The translations under genes were made by a program, and so were the position numbers. Of a stretch of DNA of 64,000 bases, positions 54,623 through 64,000 are shown one piece after another. Each line of letters begins with the position of its first letter. Within the stretch, counting starts at the first letter, position 1. The stretch is from Lactobacillus bombicola (GTDB lineage Bacteria; Bacillota; Bacilli; Lactobacillales; Lactobacillaceae). The stretch lies in contig NZ_FOMN01000003.1 in NCBI RefSeq assembly GCF_900112665.1, forward strand, positions 62,001 to 126,000. Direction: 5' to 3'. A model generated the notes under the pieces. It did not search any database, had not been told where the DNA came from, and saw only the letters and a list, made by a program, of their open reading frames with translations.

Positions 54623-56716
54623 CTATTTTTTATGTAACTTAAAATAATCTTCAACCATTGCTTTAGTCATTTGAAGGGTATAGGAACCCTCTAAATCAGG
54701 GTCAAGTCCAGGGAAAATAACTGCTGTGGCAATTTCAGGTTTATCTGACGGAGCATAACCAACAAAGGTAGCATTAACCAATTCAGGTGGATTCTTTTGC
54801 CGCGGATGCTCTGGATCAAAATAAAAAGTTTGAGCTGTTCCCGACTTACCTGAAATAGCTGGCTTGACATCTTTTAACTTATGCGCTGTTCCCCAGGAAT
54901 TGGTTCCATGAACAACCCGCCACATTCCCTGCCGAACAACATTTAGCTCATCAGTTGTCCAAGGAATCCGTAATTGAACATTAGGCTTTTTATTATAGTC
55001 GACATAGACCTTTTTGCCATCATTAGCCGTATGCCCAATTGACTGTACAACGTAAGGCTGCATCCGATAACCTCCATTAGCAATGGTGGAAACATATTGC
55101 ACCATTTGGATAGGAGTATAAGCATCGTAATTACCATAAGACAAATCTAAAACTGAACCGGACAAAATTTGACCTTGTTCATTAAATGACCGGCCTTGAA
55201 TACCAGCAATTTCTCCTGGTAAATCAACACCAGTCTTTTGCCCCAACCCAAACATATTGAAATTATGACGCAAAGTATCAAAAGCCGTTGCAGGCATACT
55301 AATTTTGGTCTTAGGCACATAGTCAGCATGAATCCAATTCATAGCCAGATGCATCATATAAATATTACTAGAAACTTCAAGTGCTGTTGCAGCATCAAGT
55401 GCCCCAAATGTCCCAACTGGATATACTGATTTTTTAATTGGCGTACCTGGTAAATAAACTGGCGTATCTGGTAAAGTATTATTGGTAGGCGTAATTACTT
55501 TATTGATTAAACCGCCACCAACCATCGCTCCTTTAACCACTGATCCCATAACAAAAGACTGATTAATAACACCTAATGCATTGTTCGTCGTCTTATTTTT
55601 ATTGGGATCTCTACTAATACCAGCAATCGCTAACAATGCACCAGTTTTAGGATTCATTGCTACTGCATAGGCACCATTTGAATAATGTGCTGCACCAGAA
55701 GCTAGAGCTGAGGCATAAATCTGCTCAAGTGATTTTTGTACTTCTTTTTGGTACTTAGCATCTAGTGTAAGAATTAAACTTGAACCAGCTTGACCTGAAT
55801 AAACTGATTTGGATTGTTCAATTCCACCAGCTGTTTTGGTCCAAATCTTACTGGTTGCCTTAGTTCCCCTTAAAAGTGGTTCATATTCTTCTTCTAAATA
55901 TGATGTTCCTACACGATCATTGCGTGAATAGCCGTTAGTCAAATAATATTGTAAGTTGTCACTAGGTAAGCCAGCTTTTTCAGTAGAAACTGAACCAATA
56001 ATACTTCTAATAGATGAGCCGTTAGGATAAGATCTCTGCCAATCAGTACCAATTCCAACCCCAGGCAATTCTGAAAGATGCTCACCTATTTCAGCTATTT
56101 CCTTATCGGTTAAATCATTATTTTTGATATAAATTGTTGATAAGGTATAGGCGCCAGAAATTTTATTGAAAATTATTGCCGCGGTTTTTTGCCGTTCAGT
56201 TAGCTTAATATGTTCTTTTAGTACTTGACTTTTGATTCGTGCGTTAATAAGATTATCATCTTGTGTTTCACGAATAGATTTAGGTACTTTAGCCGCCTCT
56301 TGGGTACTATTTTTTTTATTAGCTAAATAGTAATCAACAACCTGCTGACTAGTGGGCTTTTCATCCTTTATTTGTAAGTACTGGCTAAGTAAATTAGAAA
56401 TTTTATATATATCATCAGCCGTTGTAGAGACACTTTTAGTATAAGTAATTGCATTTTTAGCCTTGTTACCAACCAAGACACGTCCTTTATTATCATACAT
56501 GACACCTCTTGGGACTTGACTAGAAACTACCGCGGAATTAGATTTTTGAACTTCTGCCTTAAAGCGCGAGCCATAACCTATCTGCAAATATGCTAGTTGT
56601 CCAACCAAAGTAGCAAAAAGAATAAAAATAATTCCTAAAATTAGCTTCATTCTAATTGGTGTTGAAGACTGCTTTTTTGAGTTTGTAGTTTCTCGATTTT
56701 TTTTAGAAAATTTCAC
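54623..56716 (-). CDS. Class B penicillin-binding protein (transpeptidase)
   Basis: 697 residues. N-terminal cytoplasmic tail and one membrane helix (about 24-45), a dimerisation domain, then a transpeptidase domain with SVVK (active Ser), SSN in SSNIYMMHLAM, and KSGTAQT. Homologous to PBP2b/PbpA-type monofunctional PBPs that crosslink peptidoglycan during elongation or division. Single gene; upstream runs into a leader shared with the next, divergent gene. Confidence 0.93.
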   Translation of the reverse strand: MKFSKKNRETTNSKKQSSTPIRMKLILGIIFILFATLVGQLAYLQIGYGSRFKAEVQKSNSAVVSSQVPRGVMYDNKGRVLVGNKAKNAITYTKSVSTTADDIYKISNLLSQYLQIKDEKPTSQQVVDYYLANKKNSTQEAAKVPKSIRETQDDNLINARIKSQVLKEHIKLTERQKTAAIIFNKISGAYTLSTIYIKNNDLTDKEIAEIGEHLSELPGVGIGTDWQRSYPNGSSIRSIIGSVSTEKAGLPSDNLQYYLTNGYSRNDRVGTSYLEEEYEPLLRGTKATSKIWTKTAGGIEQSKSVYSGQAGSSLILTLDAKYQKEVQKSLEQIYASALASGAAHYSNGAYAVAMNPKTGALLAIAGISRDPNKNKTTNNALGVINQSFVMGSVVKGAMVGGGLINKVITPTNNTLPDTPVYLPGTPIKKSVYPVGTFGALDAATALEVSSNIYMMHLAMNWIHADYVPKTKISMPATAFDTLRHNFNMFGLGQKTGVDLPGEIAGIQGRSFNEQGQILSGSVLDLSYGNYDAYTPIQMVQYVSTIANGGYRMQPYVVQSIGHTANDGKKVYVDYNKKPNVQLRIPWTTDELNVVRQGMWRVVHGTNSWGTAHKLKDVKPAISGKSGTAQTFYFDPEHPRQKNPPELVNATFVGYAPSDKPEIATAVIFPGLDPDLEGSYTLQMTKAMVEDYFKLHKK

Positions 56717-56869
56717 TTAATTAAAACCTCACTAAACTAGCGTAATTCTATCAAAAAAAAAGCTATAATTCTATCTCTTCCCTCTATCTTTGCTAATATT
56801 TTAACAAATAAACAAGTTTTAACTATTATAAGTTGTTACTTTTATTCAAAATTAAGTCATTTTTATGAA

Positions 56870-56882
56870 TGAAACGTTTTCA
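56870..56882 (+). promoter_or_regulatory. cre-like site before the sugar kinase gene
   Basis: TGAAACGTTTTCA is a near-palindrome resembling cre but one base shorter in the left half than the usual form. It lies 80 bases before the kinase start, so CcpA control is plausible. Confidence 0.5.
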
Positions 56883-56960
56883 AAAAAACTTCTTTAATTA
56901 TAGTTTTTGTAATAAAATTAATAGATGAAAGATTAAAATTTTAAATAAAGGAAGATTAAG

Positions 56961-57875
56961 ATGATACTTAAATACCAAATTGGGGTTGATGCTGGTGGCA
57001 CACATACAACTGCTATTGCATACGATGAAAAAGGAGCTGAACTAAAACGAATAGAATCAGGTCCTGGACAAATTAATACCGATTATACCAGAGGAATTGA
57101 AAATATAACTAATGCAATTAACCAATTAATTAACCAAATTAATGGTGATTGCCAACGAATTTTATGTGGAATTGCTGGCTTATCAGTAATTGGACGGGCA
57201 ACTGAAGTAGCCGGTGAAATTTCAGCAAAAGTTAGTAATTTACCAGTTAGAGCTGTAACTGATTCTTTACTTGCTCTTTATAACGGTCTTGAAGGTGATG
57301 ATGGCGGATTGGTAATCGCTGGCACAGGCTCAGTTTTTAATGGATTACAAAATGGACATATCATTACTACTGGCGGTTATGGCGCAATTTTAGGTGATGA
57401 AGGTTCTGGATATGCTATTGCTCTTTCTGCATTCAAACAGGCTCTACTAAGCTGGGATAAACGCGAAAATAACCAATTAATTGATTTGTTTAACCGACTC
57501 TTTCAAGTAGATAATTTAGTTGATGCAACTGCAAAATTTTATAAATTGAGTAACCTAGAAATTGCAGCAATGGCCGTTAGTGTAGCACAACTTGCAGATG
57601 AAGGAGATACAAATGCAATAGCTGTTATTAAAGAACAAGCAGAATTACTTGCCCGAGATATTATTATTGGAATTGATCGTTATGTTGAACCCAAACCAAT
57701 GAAAGTTGCTTTGACTGGTTCAGTTTTAGCCAATAATAAAATGCTACGTGATTTTTTAGAAGATAAGGTTCACAGTAAATATCCCGATATAATTTTTTCT
57801 ATTTCAAATGGCGAAAATGCGCGCGGAGTAATATTTGATAAAAGTAAAGATTATCGCTACTTTTCTAATCATTGA
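56961..57875 (+). CDS. BadF/BadG-family kinase, N-acetylglucosamine kinase-like
   Basis: 304 residues of the ASKHA fold: phosphate-1 loop QIGVDAGGTHTTAIAYDEKG near residue 6-25, VIAGTGSVFNG near 118-128, GGYGAILGDEGSGYAI near 135-150 and adenosine loop VALTGSVLANNKML. The DAGGTH and GDEGSG motifs are typical of N-acetylglucosamine / glucosamine kinases. Probably phosphorylates an amino sugar from cell-wall turnover or import. RBS AAGGAAGA; terminator after the stop. Confidence 0.82.
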   Translation: MILKYQIGVDAGGTHTTAIAYDEKGAELKRIESGPGQINTDYTRGIENITNAINQLINQINGDCQRILCGIAGLSVIGRATEVAGEISAKVSNLPVRAVTDSLLALYNGLEGDDGGLVIAGTGSVFNGLQNGHIITTGGYGAILGDEGSGYAIALSAFKQALLSWDKRENNQLIDLFNRLFQVDNLVDATAKFYKLSNLEIAAMAVSVAQLADEGDTNAIAVIKEQAELLARDIIIGIDRYVEPKPMKVALTGSVLANNKMLRDFLEDKVHSKYPDIIFSISNGENARGVIFDKSKDYRYFSNH

Positions 57876-57886
57876 TTACCTTAAAT

Positions 57887-57922
57887 AAAAAAGACTAAAA
57901 TGTTAACATTTTAGTCTTTTTT
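57887..57922. terminator. Bidirectional terminator between kinase and greA
   Basis: 16-bp perfect stem AAAAAAGACTAAAATG with complement, loop TTAA. Confidence 0.9.
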
Positions 57923-57958
57923 ATTTAGTTTTAAAATTAACCGAAGATAATTGATAAA

Positions 57959-58435
57959 CTAATCTTCTACTTTATCAATTATAGCGTCAAATTTACCACC
58001 TGGTGTAGCAATTGTAACTTTTTGACCCTTTTTTTTGCCTAAAATTGCTTGAGCAATTGGTGAATCGTTAGAAATCTTCCCATTTAGTGGGTCAGATTCA
58101 TCACTACCAACAATTGTATAGGTTTCTGAATCAGTTTCTCCTACTTCAGTGTAAGTAACTGTCTTACCGACAGCAACTTCATCAGGATCAATCGAGGTCG
58201 CATCAACCACTTGCGCGTATTTTAACATTTCTTCGACCACATTAATTCGGTCCTCCAGATGACTTTGCTCGTCTTTTGCTGCATCATATTCTGAATTTTC
58301 AGATAAATCACCATAAGAACGAGCAACTTTAATACGCTCAATTACTTCCGGACGCTTAACTACTTTTAAATTTTTCAATTCTGCTTCAAGCTTTTCTTTT
58401 CCTTCAGCAGTCATCGGATATGATTTCTCAGGCAT
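57959..58435 (-). CDS. greA: Transcription elongation factor GreA
   Basis: 158 residues: coiled-coil N-domain with LSENSEYDAAKDEQSHLEDR (the tip acidic residues) and C-terminal domain VGETDSETYTIVGSDESDPL. Stimulates RNA cleavage in stalled polymerase. Single gene. Confidence 0.96.
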   Translation of the reverse strand: MPEKSYPMTAEGKEKLEAELKNLKVVKRPEVIERIKVARSYGDLSENSEYDAAKDEQSHLEDRINVVEEMLKYAQVVDATSIDPDEVAVGKTVTYTEVGETDSETYTIVGSDESDPLNGKISNDSPIAQAILGKKKGQKVTIATPGGKFDAIIDKVED

Positions 58436-58513
58436 AAAATTTTCTACTCCTTAAAGTTAAAATCTTTTTTCGCACTGGTTTATAATATTGATTTCCTAAC
58501 TTAAAGTCAACCT

Positions 58514-60931
58514 TTAACGAATTTCTACTTTTAAGCTTTCTTTTAAATGCTGTACAACTGAATCCATTGACTTAGTGACAACTTCATCAGTTAAGGTATC
58601 CCTATTATTTAGGAAAGTTAGCCGATAAGCTAGACTCTTTTTGCTTTGGTCAATATGCGGCCCTTGATAGATATCAATAACCTGTAATTTAATTAAATAT
58701 TTACCACCATTTTGATTGATAATATCTTCAATGGCTTGGTTCGTTACAGCTTTATCAACCAAAATAGATAAATCCCGCTCAACTGCCGGGAATTTTGGTG
58801 CAGCTTGGGCAATTGTCTTTGGCTTGCAAATCAAATCAACAATTTTATCAAGATTTAATTCATAACCATAAATCTCACTACCATTCATTGCCTTATTAGC
58901 TCGCGTAACTGAATGGCTAATCATGCCAATTAAACCGACATTTTGCTTTTTAATATAGATTCCAGCTGTACGGGTAGGATGCATATCAGTTACAGTTTCT
59001 GCCCGATATTCTACTTCACTTAAGTTAATCCCAATAGCTGCTAATAAATTGGTTAATTGTCCTTTGACATAGTAAAAATCAATTTTTTCATCATCATGCT
59101 GCCAGTTTTCAAAATAAATTTTACCAGAATATAGCGCAGCAAGGTGTTCATGCTCGTTATAGATATTATCTTCAAAATCGTAAACACGTCCTTGCTCATA
59201 TAAAGCCAACTGATTTTGTTTACGGGCCATATTGTAACTAGCAGCGTCAACTAGACCGGTAAGCAAATTTTGTCTTAAAGTTGAACGACTTGAATTAAGT
59301 GGCATTTGCACCTTGATTGGTTTTTTGGCTTCTTTAGTATAAGCAGTTGCTTTCTGTGGTGAAGTCAAAGAATATGAAATAGCTTCCATCAAACCTTGGC
59401 CTTGAACAAAATTCTTTATTCGTCTAATAGTCTCTTCTTTTTTAGAATAACCACCATGAGTTTCCGCTAAGACCGGTTGGGTTGATTCGATATTGTCATA
59501 ACCGTATAAGCGACCAATTTCCTCAACTAAATCAGCGGGAATTGTAATATCCCATCGTCTAGCTGGAACATGTACAGTTAAATCATCCTTTGCAAGTGTA
59601 GTTTCAAAATTTAGCCTTTCAAATAGGTGTAACATTTCTTTTGCAGCTATTTTTGTACCTAAAGTCTTGTTAATGTATGAAACTGTAGTCTTAATTATTG
59701 TTGGTTGTTGAGCTTTATCTATTGCACAGATAGTTCCTTCATTAATAGTTCCACTGGCATTATTACGTAGTAGTAGTGCGGCCATTTCCAAAGCTCGTTG
59801 AGTTGCTTCACGATTTATTCCCTTTTCATAGCGACTTGACGCTTCAGTTCGATTGGCATGGCGTAAAGCAGATTTCCTAATTAAAGTAGAATCAAAAATA
59901 GCAGCTTCTAAAATCACATCAGTAGTATCAACTTCTATTTCTGAGTTTAAACCGCCCATAACACCAGCCATCATTACCACTTGGTCGCCATTAGTAATTA
60001 CGATATCTTCAGGATCAAGGCTAACCTCTTTATTGTTAAGTAAAGTTAATTGTTCCCCTTCATTAGCTTTGCGCACAACTAATTTATTATTTGTAAAAGC
60101 TCTAGCATCGTAGGCATGTAGTGGTTGTCCAGTTAAAAGCATGACATAGTTTGTTACATCAACTACATTGTTGATTGGTCTAATTCCAGCATTCCATAAG
60201 CGTCTTTGCATCCATAGCGGGCTAGCAGCTATTTTAACATTAGTGATTTTTCGTAAATAAAATTTAGAGGTTAAATCAGAATCAACTAAAACATCAAAAT
60301 TGTCTGTCCATGCCTCCCCATCAGCTTTGATGGTTACATTTTCTACTTTAACGGGTTCATCAACAATTGCCCCGACCTCATAAGCAGAGCCTTCCATTGA
60401 CAGGGTATCAGCACGATTAGGAGTAATATCAAAATCAAAAATATAATCATCCATTCCTAACGGTTCAAATACTGTTTGACCCGGTTTAATGTCAGTATCT
60501 TTAGGAAAAACATAAATACCAGCAGCATATTTTTCAGGAACTACACTATCTGAAAATCCAATTTCTTGTAAACTACAAATCATACCATTGGATTCATATC
60601 CACGCAGTTTTCCCTTTTTTATTTTAGTATTGTCAATAATTCTGGCACCGGGTAAGGCTACAATAACATCTTGACCAGCTGCTACATTAGGGGCACCACA
60701 AACTATTTGATGTGGTTCATCCCCACCAACATCAACATGTGTAATATTTAAATGGGTACCTTCAATTGGCGTACAATCAATAATATGACCTACAACAATT
60801 TTTTTCAAACCAGCTTGTGGATGCTTTACCTCTGCAACTTCCACGCCAGTTCGCGTAATTTTTTCTGCTAATTTTTCAGGATCTTGGTCTAACTTTAGAA
60901 AATCTTGGAGCCATCTATAAGAAACTAACAC
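58514..60931 (-). CDS. pheT: Phenylalanyl-tRNA synthetase beta subunit
   Basis: 805 residues: N-terminal tRNA-binding domain (KKIVVGHIIDCTPIEGTHLN), B3/4 editing domain, catalytic-like core and the C-terminal anticodon-binding domain FPAVERDLSILVDKAVTNQA. Start codon GTG overlaps the pheS stop by one base; GGAGGAAAG upstream. Confidence 0.97.
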   Translation of the reverse strand: MLVSYRWLQDFLKLDQDPEKLAEKITRTGVEVAEVKHPQAGLKKIVVGHIIDCTPIEGTHLNITHVDVGGDEPHQIVCGAPNVAAGQDVIVALPGARIIDNTKIKKGKLRGYESNGMICSLQEIGFSDSVVPEKYAAGIYVFPKDTDIKPGQTVFEPLGMDDYIFDFDITPNRADTLSMEGSAYEVGAIVDEPVKVENVTIKADGEAWTDNFDVLVDSDLTSKFYLRKITNVKIAASPLWMQRRLWNAGIRPINNVVDVTNYVMLLTGQPLHAYDARAFTNNKLVVRKANEGEQLTLLNNKEVSLDPEDIVITNGDQVVMMAGVMGGLNSEIEVDTTDVILEAAIFDSTLIRKSALRHANRTEASSRYEKGINREATQRALEMAALLLRNNASGTINEGTICAIDKAQQPTIIKTTVSYINKTLGTKIAAKEMLHLFERLNFETTLAKDDLTVHVPARRWDITIPADLVEEIGRLYGYDNIESTQPVLAETHGGYSKKEETIRRIKNFVQGQGLMEAISYSLTSPQKATAYTKEAKKPIKVQMPLNSSRSTLRQNLLTGLVDAASYNMARKQNQLALYEQGRVYDFEDNIYNEHEHLAALYSGKIYFENWQHDDEKIDFYYVKGQLTNLLAAIGINLSEVEYRAETVTDMHPTRTAGIYIKKQNVGLIGMISHSVTRANKAMNGSEIYGYELNLDKIVDLICKPKTIAQAAPKFPAVERDLSILVDKAVTNQAIEDIINQNGGKYLIKLQVIDIYQGPHIDQSKKSLAYRLTFLNNRDTLTDEVVTKSMDSVVQHLKESLKVEIR

Positions 60932-61980
60932 TATCTTTCCTCCTTGCTAAATTGTTCTAAGAACCGAACATCATTAGTATAAAAGTCGCGAATATCATCA
61001 ATACCATATTTAAGAATAGCAAATCGATCAAGCCCCACACCAAAAGCAAATCCACCATAAGTATTTGAATCAACGCCAGCATTTTCTAAGACATTAGGAT
61101 GCACCATACCAGCTCCTAGAACTTCAATCCAACCAGTATATTTGCAAATTGAACATCCCTTACCATCACAATTAAAGCAAGAAACATCCATCTCAACCGA
61201 AGGCTCAGTAAATGGGAAATAACTTGGACGTAGCCTTGTTTTACGATCTTGACCAAAGACATGTCTGGTCATCATTTCTAAGGTTCCTTTTAAATCACCC
61301 ATGGTAATATTTTTATCTACTACTAGACCTTCCATTTGCATAAATTGATGAGAGTGAGTTGCATCATCATCATCACGGCGATATACCTTACCGGGGCCAA
61401 CCATCTTTAATGGTCCCTTAGTAAAATCAAATTTTTCTAAAACTCGCGCTTGATCACCCGAAGTCTGTGAACGTAATAGATCTTCGGCATCAATATAAAA
61501 AGTATCTTGCATATCACGAGCTGGATGATCCTTAGGCAAGTTCATCATTTCAAAGCAATAATGATCTGTTTCAACTTCTGGTCCTTGAACAACTTCATAA
61601 CCCATACCGATAAAATATTTCTCTAAATCATCTAAAATAATATTAATTGGATGCTTTACGCCCAGATGAGACTTTCGGCCTGGTAAAGTTACATCGATTT
61701 TTTCTTGCTCAAGCTGTTCTTTTTCGATAGTCTTAAGAATTTTAGCTTTTGCTTCATCCAATTTTTCATTAAATAAATCACGTAATTCATTTACTTTTTG
61801 TCCAATTTCACGCCGATTTTTTGGTTCAACATTCTTCATTGAATGCAAAATTTCAGTCAGTTCACTCTTGCGACCCACTAACTTAATCCGTACCTGGTTT
61901 AGCGCTGCTTCATTTTTTGCTTGTTTGATTTCAGTTAATCCTTGCTCACACAGCTGATTCAGCCTGTCAAATAAGTCCAT
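60931..61980 (-). CDS. pheS: Phenylalanyl-tRNA synthetase alpha subunit
   Basis: 349 residues from ATG 61980 (GAAAGGGAAA upstream), reading MDLFDRLNQLCEQGLTEIKQ. Class II motifs 2 and 3 are at GKVYRRDDDDATHSHQFMQM and GFAFGVGLDRFAILKYGIDD. Forms the heterotetramer with PheT. Expression is controlled by the T-box directly upstream. Confidence 0.97.
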   Translation of the reverse strand: MDLFDRLNQLCEQGLTEIKQAKNEAALNQVRIKLVGRKSELTEILHSMKNVEPKNRREIGQKVNELRDLFNEKLDEAKAKILKTIEKEQLEQEKIDVTLPGRKSHLGVKHPINIILDDLEKYFIGMGYEVVQGPEVETDHYCFEMMNLPKDHPARDMQDTFYIDAEDLLRSQTSGDQARVLEKFDFTKGPLKMVGPGKVYRRDDDDATHSHQFMQMEGLVVDKNITMGDLKGTLEMMTRHVFGQDRKTRLRPSYFPFTEPSVEMDVSCFNCDGKGCSICKYTGWIEVLGAGMVHPNVLENAGVDSNTYGGFAFGVGLDRFAILKYGIDDIRDFYTNDVRFLEQFSKEER

Positions 61981-61997
61981 AATTTTCCCTTTCAAAT

Positions 61998-62215
61998 AAA
62001 AAAGCTTCGCCCCAAAAAGGGACGAAGCTTCGCGGTACCACCCTAGTTTAAGCCCAAATAAGAACTTACACTTAAGTTTTCGATAACGGTGAATACCGGA
62101 ATTGATTAGATTCTACTAGTAAGATGAAATTCACAGAATCATTTAAACTTTTCTCCCAGCTTAATAAAAAGTCTCTCTAAATAAATAATTTCTGTTACTA
62201 GTCTTACATTGCGTA
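61998..62215 (-). promoter_or_regulatory. T-box leader (tRNA-Phe sensing) of pheST
   Basis: On the minus strand: the T-box core AGGGTGGTACCGCG (plus 62031-62044), then a terminator stem AAGCTTCGTCCC/GGGGCGAAGCTT with T6. The antiterminator bulge TGGT pairs with the ACCA end of tRNA-Phe. A candidate specifier TTC (Phe) lies in GTGAATTTCATC (plus 62126-62128). Uncharged tRNA-Phe would prevent termination. Confidence 0.92.
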
Positions 62216-62268
62216 ATTACATAATAGAATAATGCTTTTTGAAATAACTTTCAAGTAGTTAGATTATT

Positions 62269-62619
62269 TTACTCCCATTTATCGGCCCAACCATGAATTT
62301 GATCGAAAACAGGTCTGAGTTCTTCACCCTTTTTGGTTAAACTATAAGAAATTATTTTTGTTTTTTCATCAACCAATCTTTTGATTATGTTTTCTCTTTC
62401 TAATTCTTTAAGACGTTCAACTAATACACGATCAGAACATGCTTCTACACAGCTAGCTAAATCTTTAAAACGCATATACTCGCCATCACATAAAGAACTA
62501 ATAATTAGGCCATTCCATTTTTTACCAATGATATTAAATGCATTAATAAAATGTTGACACTGTTCATAATCAATAGCTTTACAACCCACTTTAATTTTAT
62601 TTTTAACACTCTGAGCCAT
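62269..62619 (-). CDS. HxlR-family transcriptional regulator
   Basis: 116 residues from ATG 62619 (GAGAGGAAGTACC upstream). Winged-helix pattern IIGKKWNGLIISSLCDGEYM and RVLVERLKELERENIIKRLV, C-terminal GEELRPVFDQIHGWADKWE, all typical of HxlR. Cys residues near the N-terminus (GCKAIDYEQCQ) could sense redox or electrophiles. No obvious target gene is adjacent. Confidence 0.9.
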   Translation of the reverse strand: MAQSVKNKIKVGCKAIDYEQCQHFINAFNIIGKKWNGLIISSLCDGEYMRFKDLASCVEACSDRVLVERLKELERENIIKRLVDEKTKIISYSLTKKGEELRPVFDQIHGWADKWE

Positions 62620-62691
62620 GGTACTTCCTCTCACATCAAAGTAATATCTGACTTATTATAAAAAAACCACTTACTAAAAACAAGTGAATTA

Positions 62692-63459
62692 CTAAGCAAA
62701 ATAATAAATCATAATACCAGCAGCAACTGCTGCATTTAATGACTCTGCCTTTCCTTTAATTGGAATATATAATTTTTGGTCACTAATTTGCGCAACGGCA
62801 GAACTAACACCATGCGCCTCATTACCAATTACCAACCCTAATTGCAAGACGGAATTAAACTCTTGTAACTGCTTAGCTGAAGAATCTAATACACTGGAAT
62901 ATATTGGGATTGAATTATTTTTAAATATTTCAATTGCCGTTAACAAATCTTGGACAATTAGTTTAATATGAAATTGGCTACCTTGCATTGCTCGTTGCGT
63001 TTTGGGATTATAAAGATCTACACTTTCTGGTGACAAAATAACACCATCAAAGCCAGCAGCATCAGCTGTTCTGATGATAGTGCCCACATTCCCTGGATCA
63101 GACAAATGATCTAATAAAATCCACTTTCCATAATTAAATGAATAAACTTTGGGTTGAGAAATTTTTAATACCATAAAAATTTCTTGCGAATTTTTTGTAC
63201 TTGATAAGTGACGAGCAATTGCTGAATTAATAATAATATGTTTAGAAGATGTATAATCAAGTTGGTATTTTTGCTCTACTTGAACTATAGTCTCTTCTGT
63301 ACCTAATAAATAAATATATCCTTTACAAGCTTTGAAAGCTTCTTCAACTAAATGAAATCCTTCAACTATATATAGACCAGTTTCTTCACGATATTTTTTT
63401 TGCTTTAATTTTACTAAATCTTTAATTAGCTTATTGTTTACTGAACTTATTTGTTGCAT
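62692..63459 (-). CDS. TrmH/SpoU-family RNA 2'-O-methyltransferase
   Basis: 255 residues. An N-terminal substrate-binding domain (SVNNKLIKDLVKLKQKKYRE) is followed by the knotted SPOUT domain with LLDHLSDPGNVGTIIRTADA (motif 1), LVIGNEAHGVS (motif 2) and IPIKGKAESLNAAVAAGIMI (motif 3). Probably methylates 23S rRNA. In lactobacilli it commonly precedes acylphosphatase and yidC, as here. Confidence 0.92.
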   Translation of the reverse strand: MQQISSVNNKLIKDLVKLKQKKYREETGLYIVEGFHLVEEAFKACKGYIYLLGTEETIVQVEQKYQLDYTSSKHIIINSAIARHLSSTKNSQEIFMVLKISQPKVYSFNYGKWILLDHLSDPGNVGTIIRTADAAGFDGVILSPESVDLYNPKTQRAMQGSQFHIKLIVQDLLTAIEIFKNNSIPIYSSVLDSSAKQLQEFNSVLQLGLVIGNEAHGVSSAVAQISDQKLYIPIKGKAESLNAAVAAGIMIYYFA

Positions 63460-63551
63460 TGGTTAAACATCTTCTTTCAAATTTTATTATAACCCAGGAT
63501 TTAATGGATTAAATGTTAAAATCAAAATAGTAGCTACAGAAAGGAAAAATC

Positions 63552-63875
63552 ATGCGATTATTTAAAAAACAGCAACCAGCTAAATCAAGTAGTTCGCCAA
63601 CTGAAACTTGGTGCCTAACAGTCTCAGGTATCGTTCAAGGCGTAGGCTTTCGTTGGAGCGTTTTAAATTTAGCCCAAAAAATGAAAATTAATGGTACAGT
63701 ATGTAATAATAGTGATCAAACTGTAACCATCATTTTGCAAACAACTCTTGACGAAGTCAATCAATTTTGTTTTGCACTTCCGCAAAATATTTCCCAATTT
63801 GCACATATTACAAAAATTAAAAAAGAAAAAATGATAAATATAGCCAAAATGAATGATTTTCATGTATTATATTAG
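63552..63875 (+). CDS. Acylphosphatase
   Basis: 107 residues. The phosphate-binding loop SGIVQGVGFRWSV holds the catalytic Arg, and Asn lies in GTVCNNSDQTV. A 25-residue charged N-terminal extension (KKQQPAKSSSSP) is longer than in most members. Hydrolyses acyl phosphates. RBS GAAAGGAAAA. Confidence 0.9.
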   Translation: MRLFKKQQPAKSSSSPTETWCLTVSGIVQGVGFRWSVLNLAQKMKINGTVCNNSDQTVTIILQTTLDEVNQFCFALPQNISQFAHITKIKKEKMINIAKMNDFHVLY

Positions 63876-63908
63876 ATATTGACTAAAAAAAATACTATGG
63901 TGAATTTA

Positions 63909-64000
63909 ATGAAAAAATATCGTAAATATATCAGTTTGATTGTCCTTTGCTTGGCAGTCATGTTAATTGTCACTGCATGTTCGCAGACTACAAAATCATC
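63909..64000 (+). CDS. Start of YidC/OxaA-like membrane insertase lipoprotein
   Basis: The first 30 codons are visible: MKKYRKYISLIVLCLAVMLI then VTACSQTTKSS. It is a lipoprotein signal with lipobox VTAC near residue 24. Position after the rRNA methyltransferase and acylphosphatase genes is the usual place of a YidC homologue in lactobacilli; the rest lies outside the window, so the name is inferred from context. Confidence 0.6.
   Translation, partial: MKKYRKYISLIVLCLAVMLIVTACSQTTKS

Noticed and set aside
62269-62619. HxlR regulator as the regulator of the hxlB-like gene
   Set aside because: It lies 46 kb away, and the hxlB-like operon has its own DeoR gene with candidate operators.

Overview
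This 64 kb window looks like a low-GC chromosomal segment of a Lactobacillus (L. delbrueckii/acidophilus group). The reasons are a PepX dipeptidase, a DhaKLM-type dihydroxyacetone kinase next to glpF, PyrR-controlled pyr genes, a phe T-box, and a YSIRK-signal surface protein ending in SLAP (S-layer attachment) domains. The species cannot be fixed from what I can see.

Layout. 1-6.4 kb: an unknown protein, a DUF2207 membrane protein split by a one-base shift in an A7 run, tRNA-Arg(UCU), and a dhaK-dhaL-dhaM-glpF operon with a cre site. 6.5-10.7 kb: an EIIC-like permease behind a trp-style attenuator whose leader peptide is packed with aromatic codons, an ArsC/Spx-like protein and pepX. 11-15.7 kb: a GNAT acetyltransferase, a BcrA-type ABC transporter whose ATPase is frameshifted, and gene debris. 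15.8-20.1 kb: a galactitol-type PTS operon with an RpiB-like and a PHI-like isomerase, a divergent DeoR regulator, and three copies of a candidate operator. 20.2-23.2 kb: a lantibiotic-immunity-type ABC transporter and an EntA-like immunity protein.

23.2-34.9 kb is an accessory island. It holds decayed genes (ABC ATPase, EamA transporter, HIT protein, EF2568-type cysteine desulfurase), an intact MazG-like gene, a degenerate IS3 element, an intact five-gene RiPP-like cassette, a frameshifted xerS-like recombinase and a small membrane protein. The RiPP-like cassette (28.7-33.15 kb) is the most interesting object. It has a near-consensus promoter, two 40-residue precursors with different leaders but an identical 15-residue C-terminus and no cysteine, an internal terminator, an MccB-like E1 enzyme with a likely peptide-binding N-domain, an M16 metallopeptidase, an ABC exporter and a strong terminator. 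No YcaO, LanB/LanM or radical-SAM gene is present, so a peptide modified by E1-type adenylation is the simplest reading. The chemistry is not established.

35-64 kb is mostly core genome: pyrR-pyrB-pyrC-pyrAA-pyrAB, pyrD and divergent pyrF-pyrE with three PyrR-type attenuators, the SLAP surface protein with an Asn/Gly/Thr/Ser repeat region, glnA, a MetC-like lyase, miaA, a rhodanese-like protein without its cysteine, yqgQ, a rhomboid protease, 5-formyl-THF cyclo-ligase, rpmG, a class B PBP, a BadF-type sugar kinase, greA, pheS-pheT with its T-box, an HxlR regulator, an RNA 2'-O-methyltransferase, an acylphosphatase and the start of a YidC-like lipoprotein.
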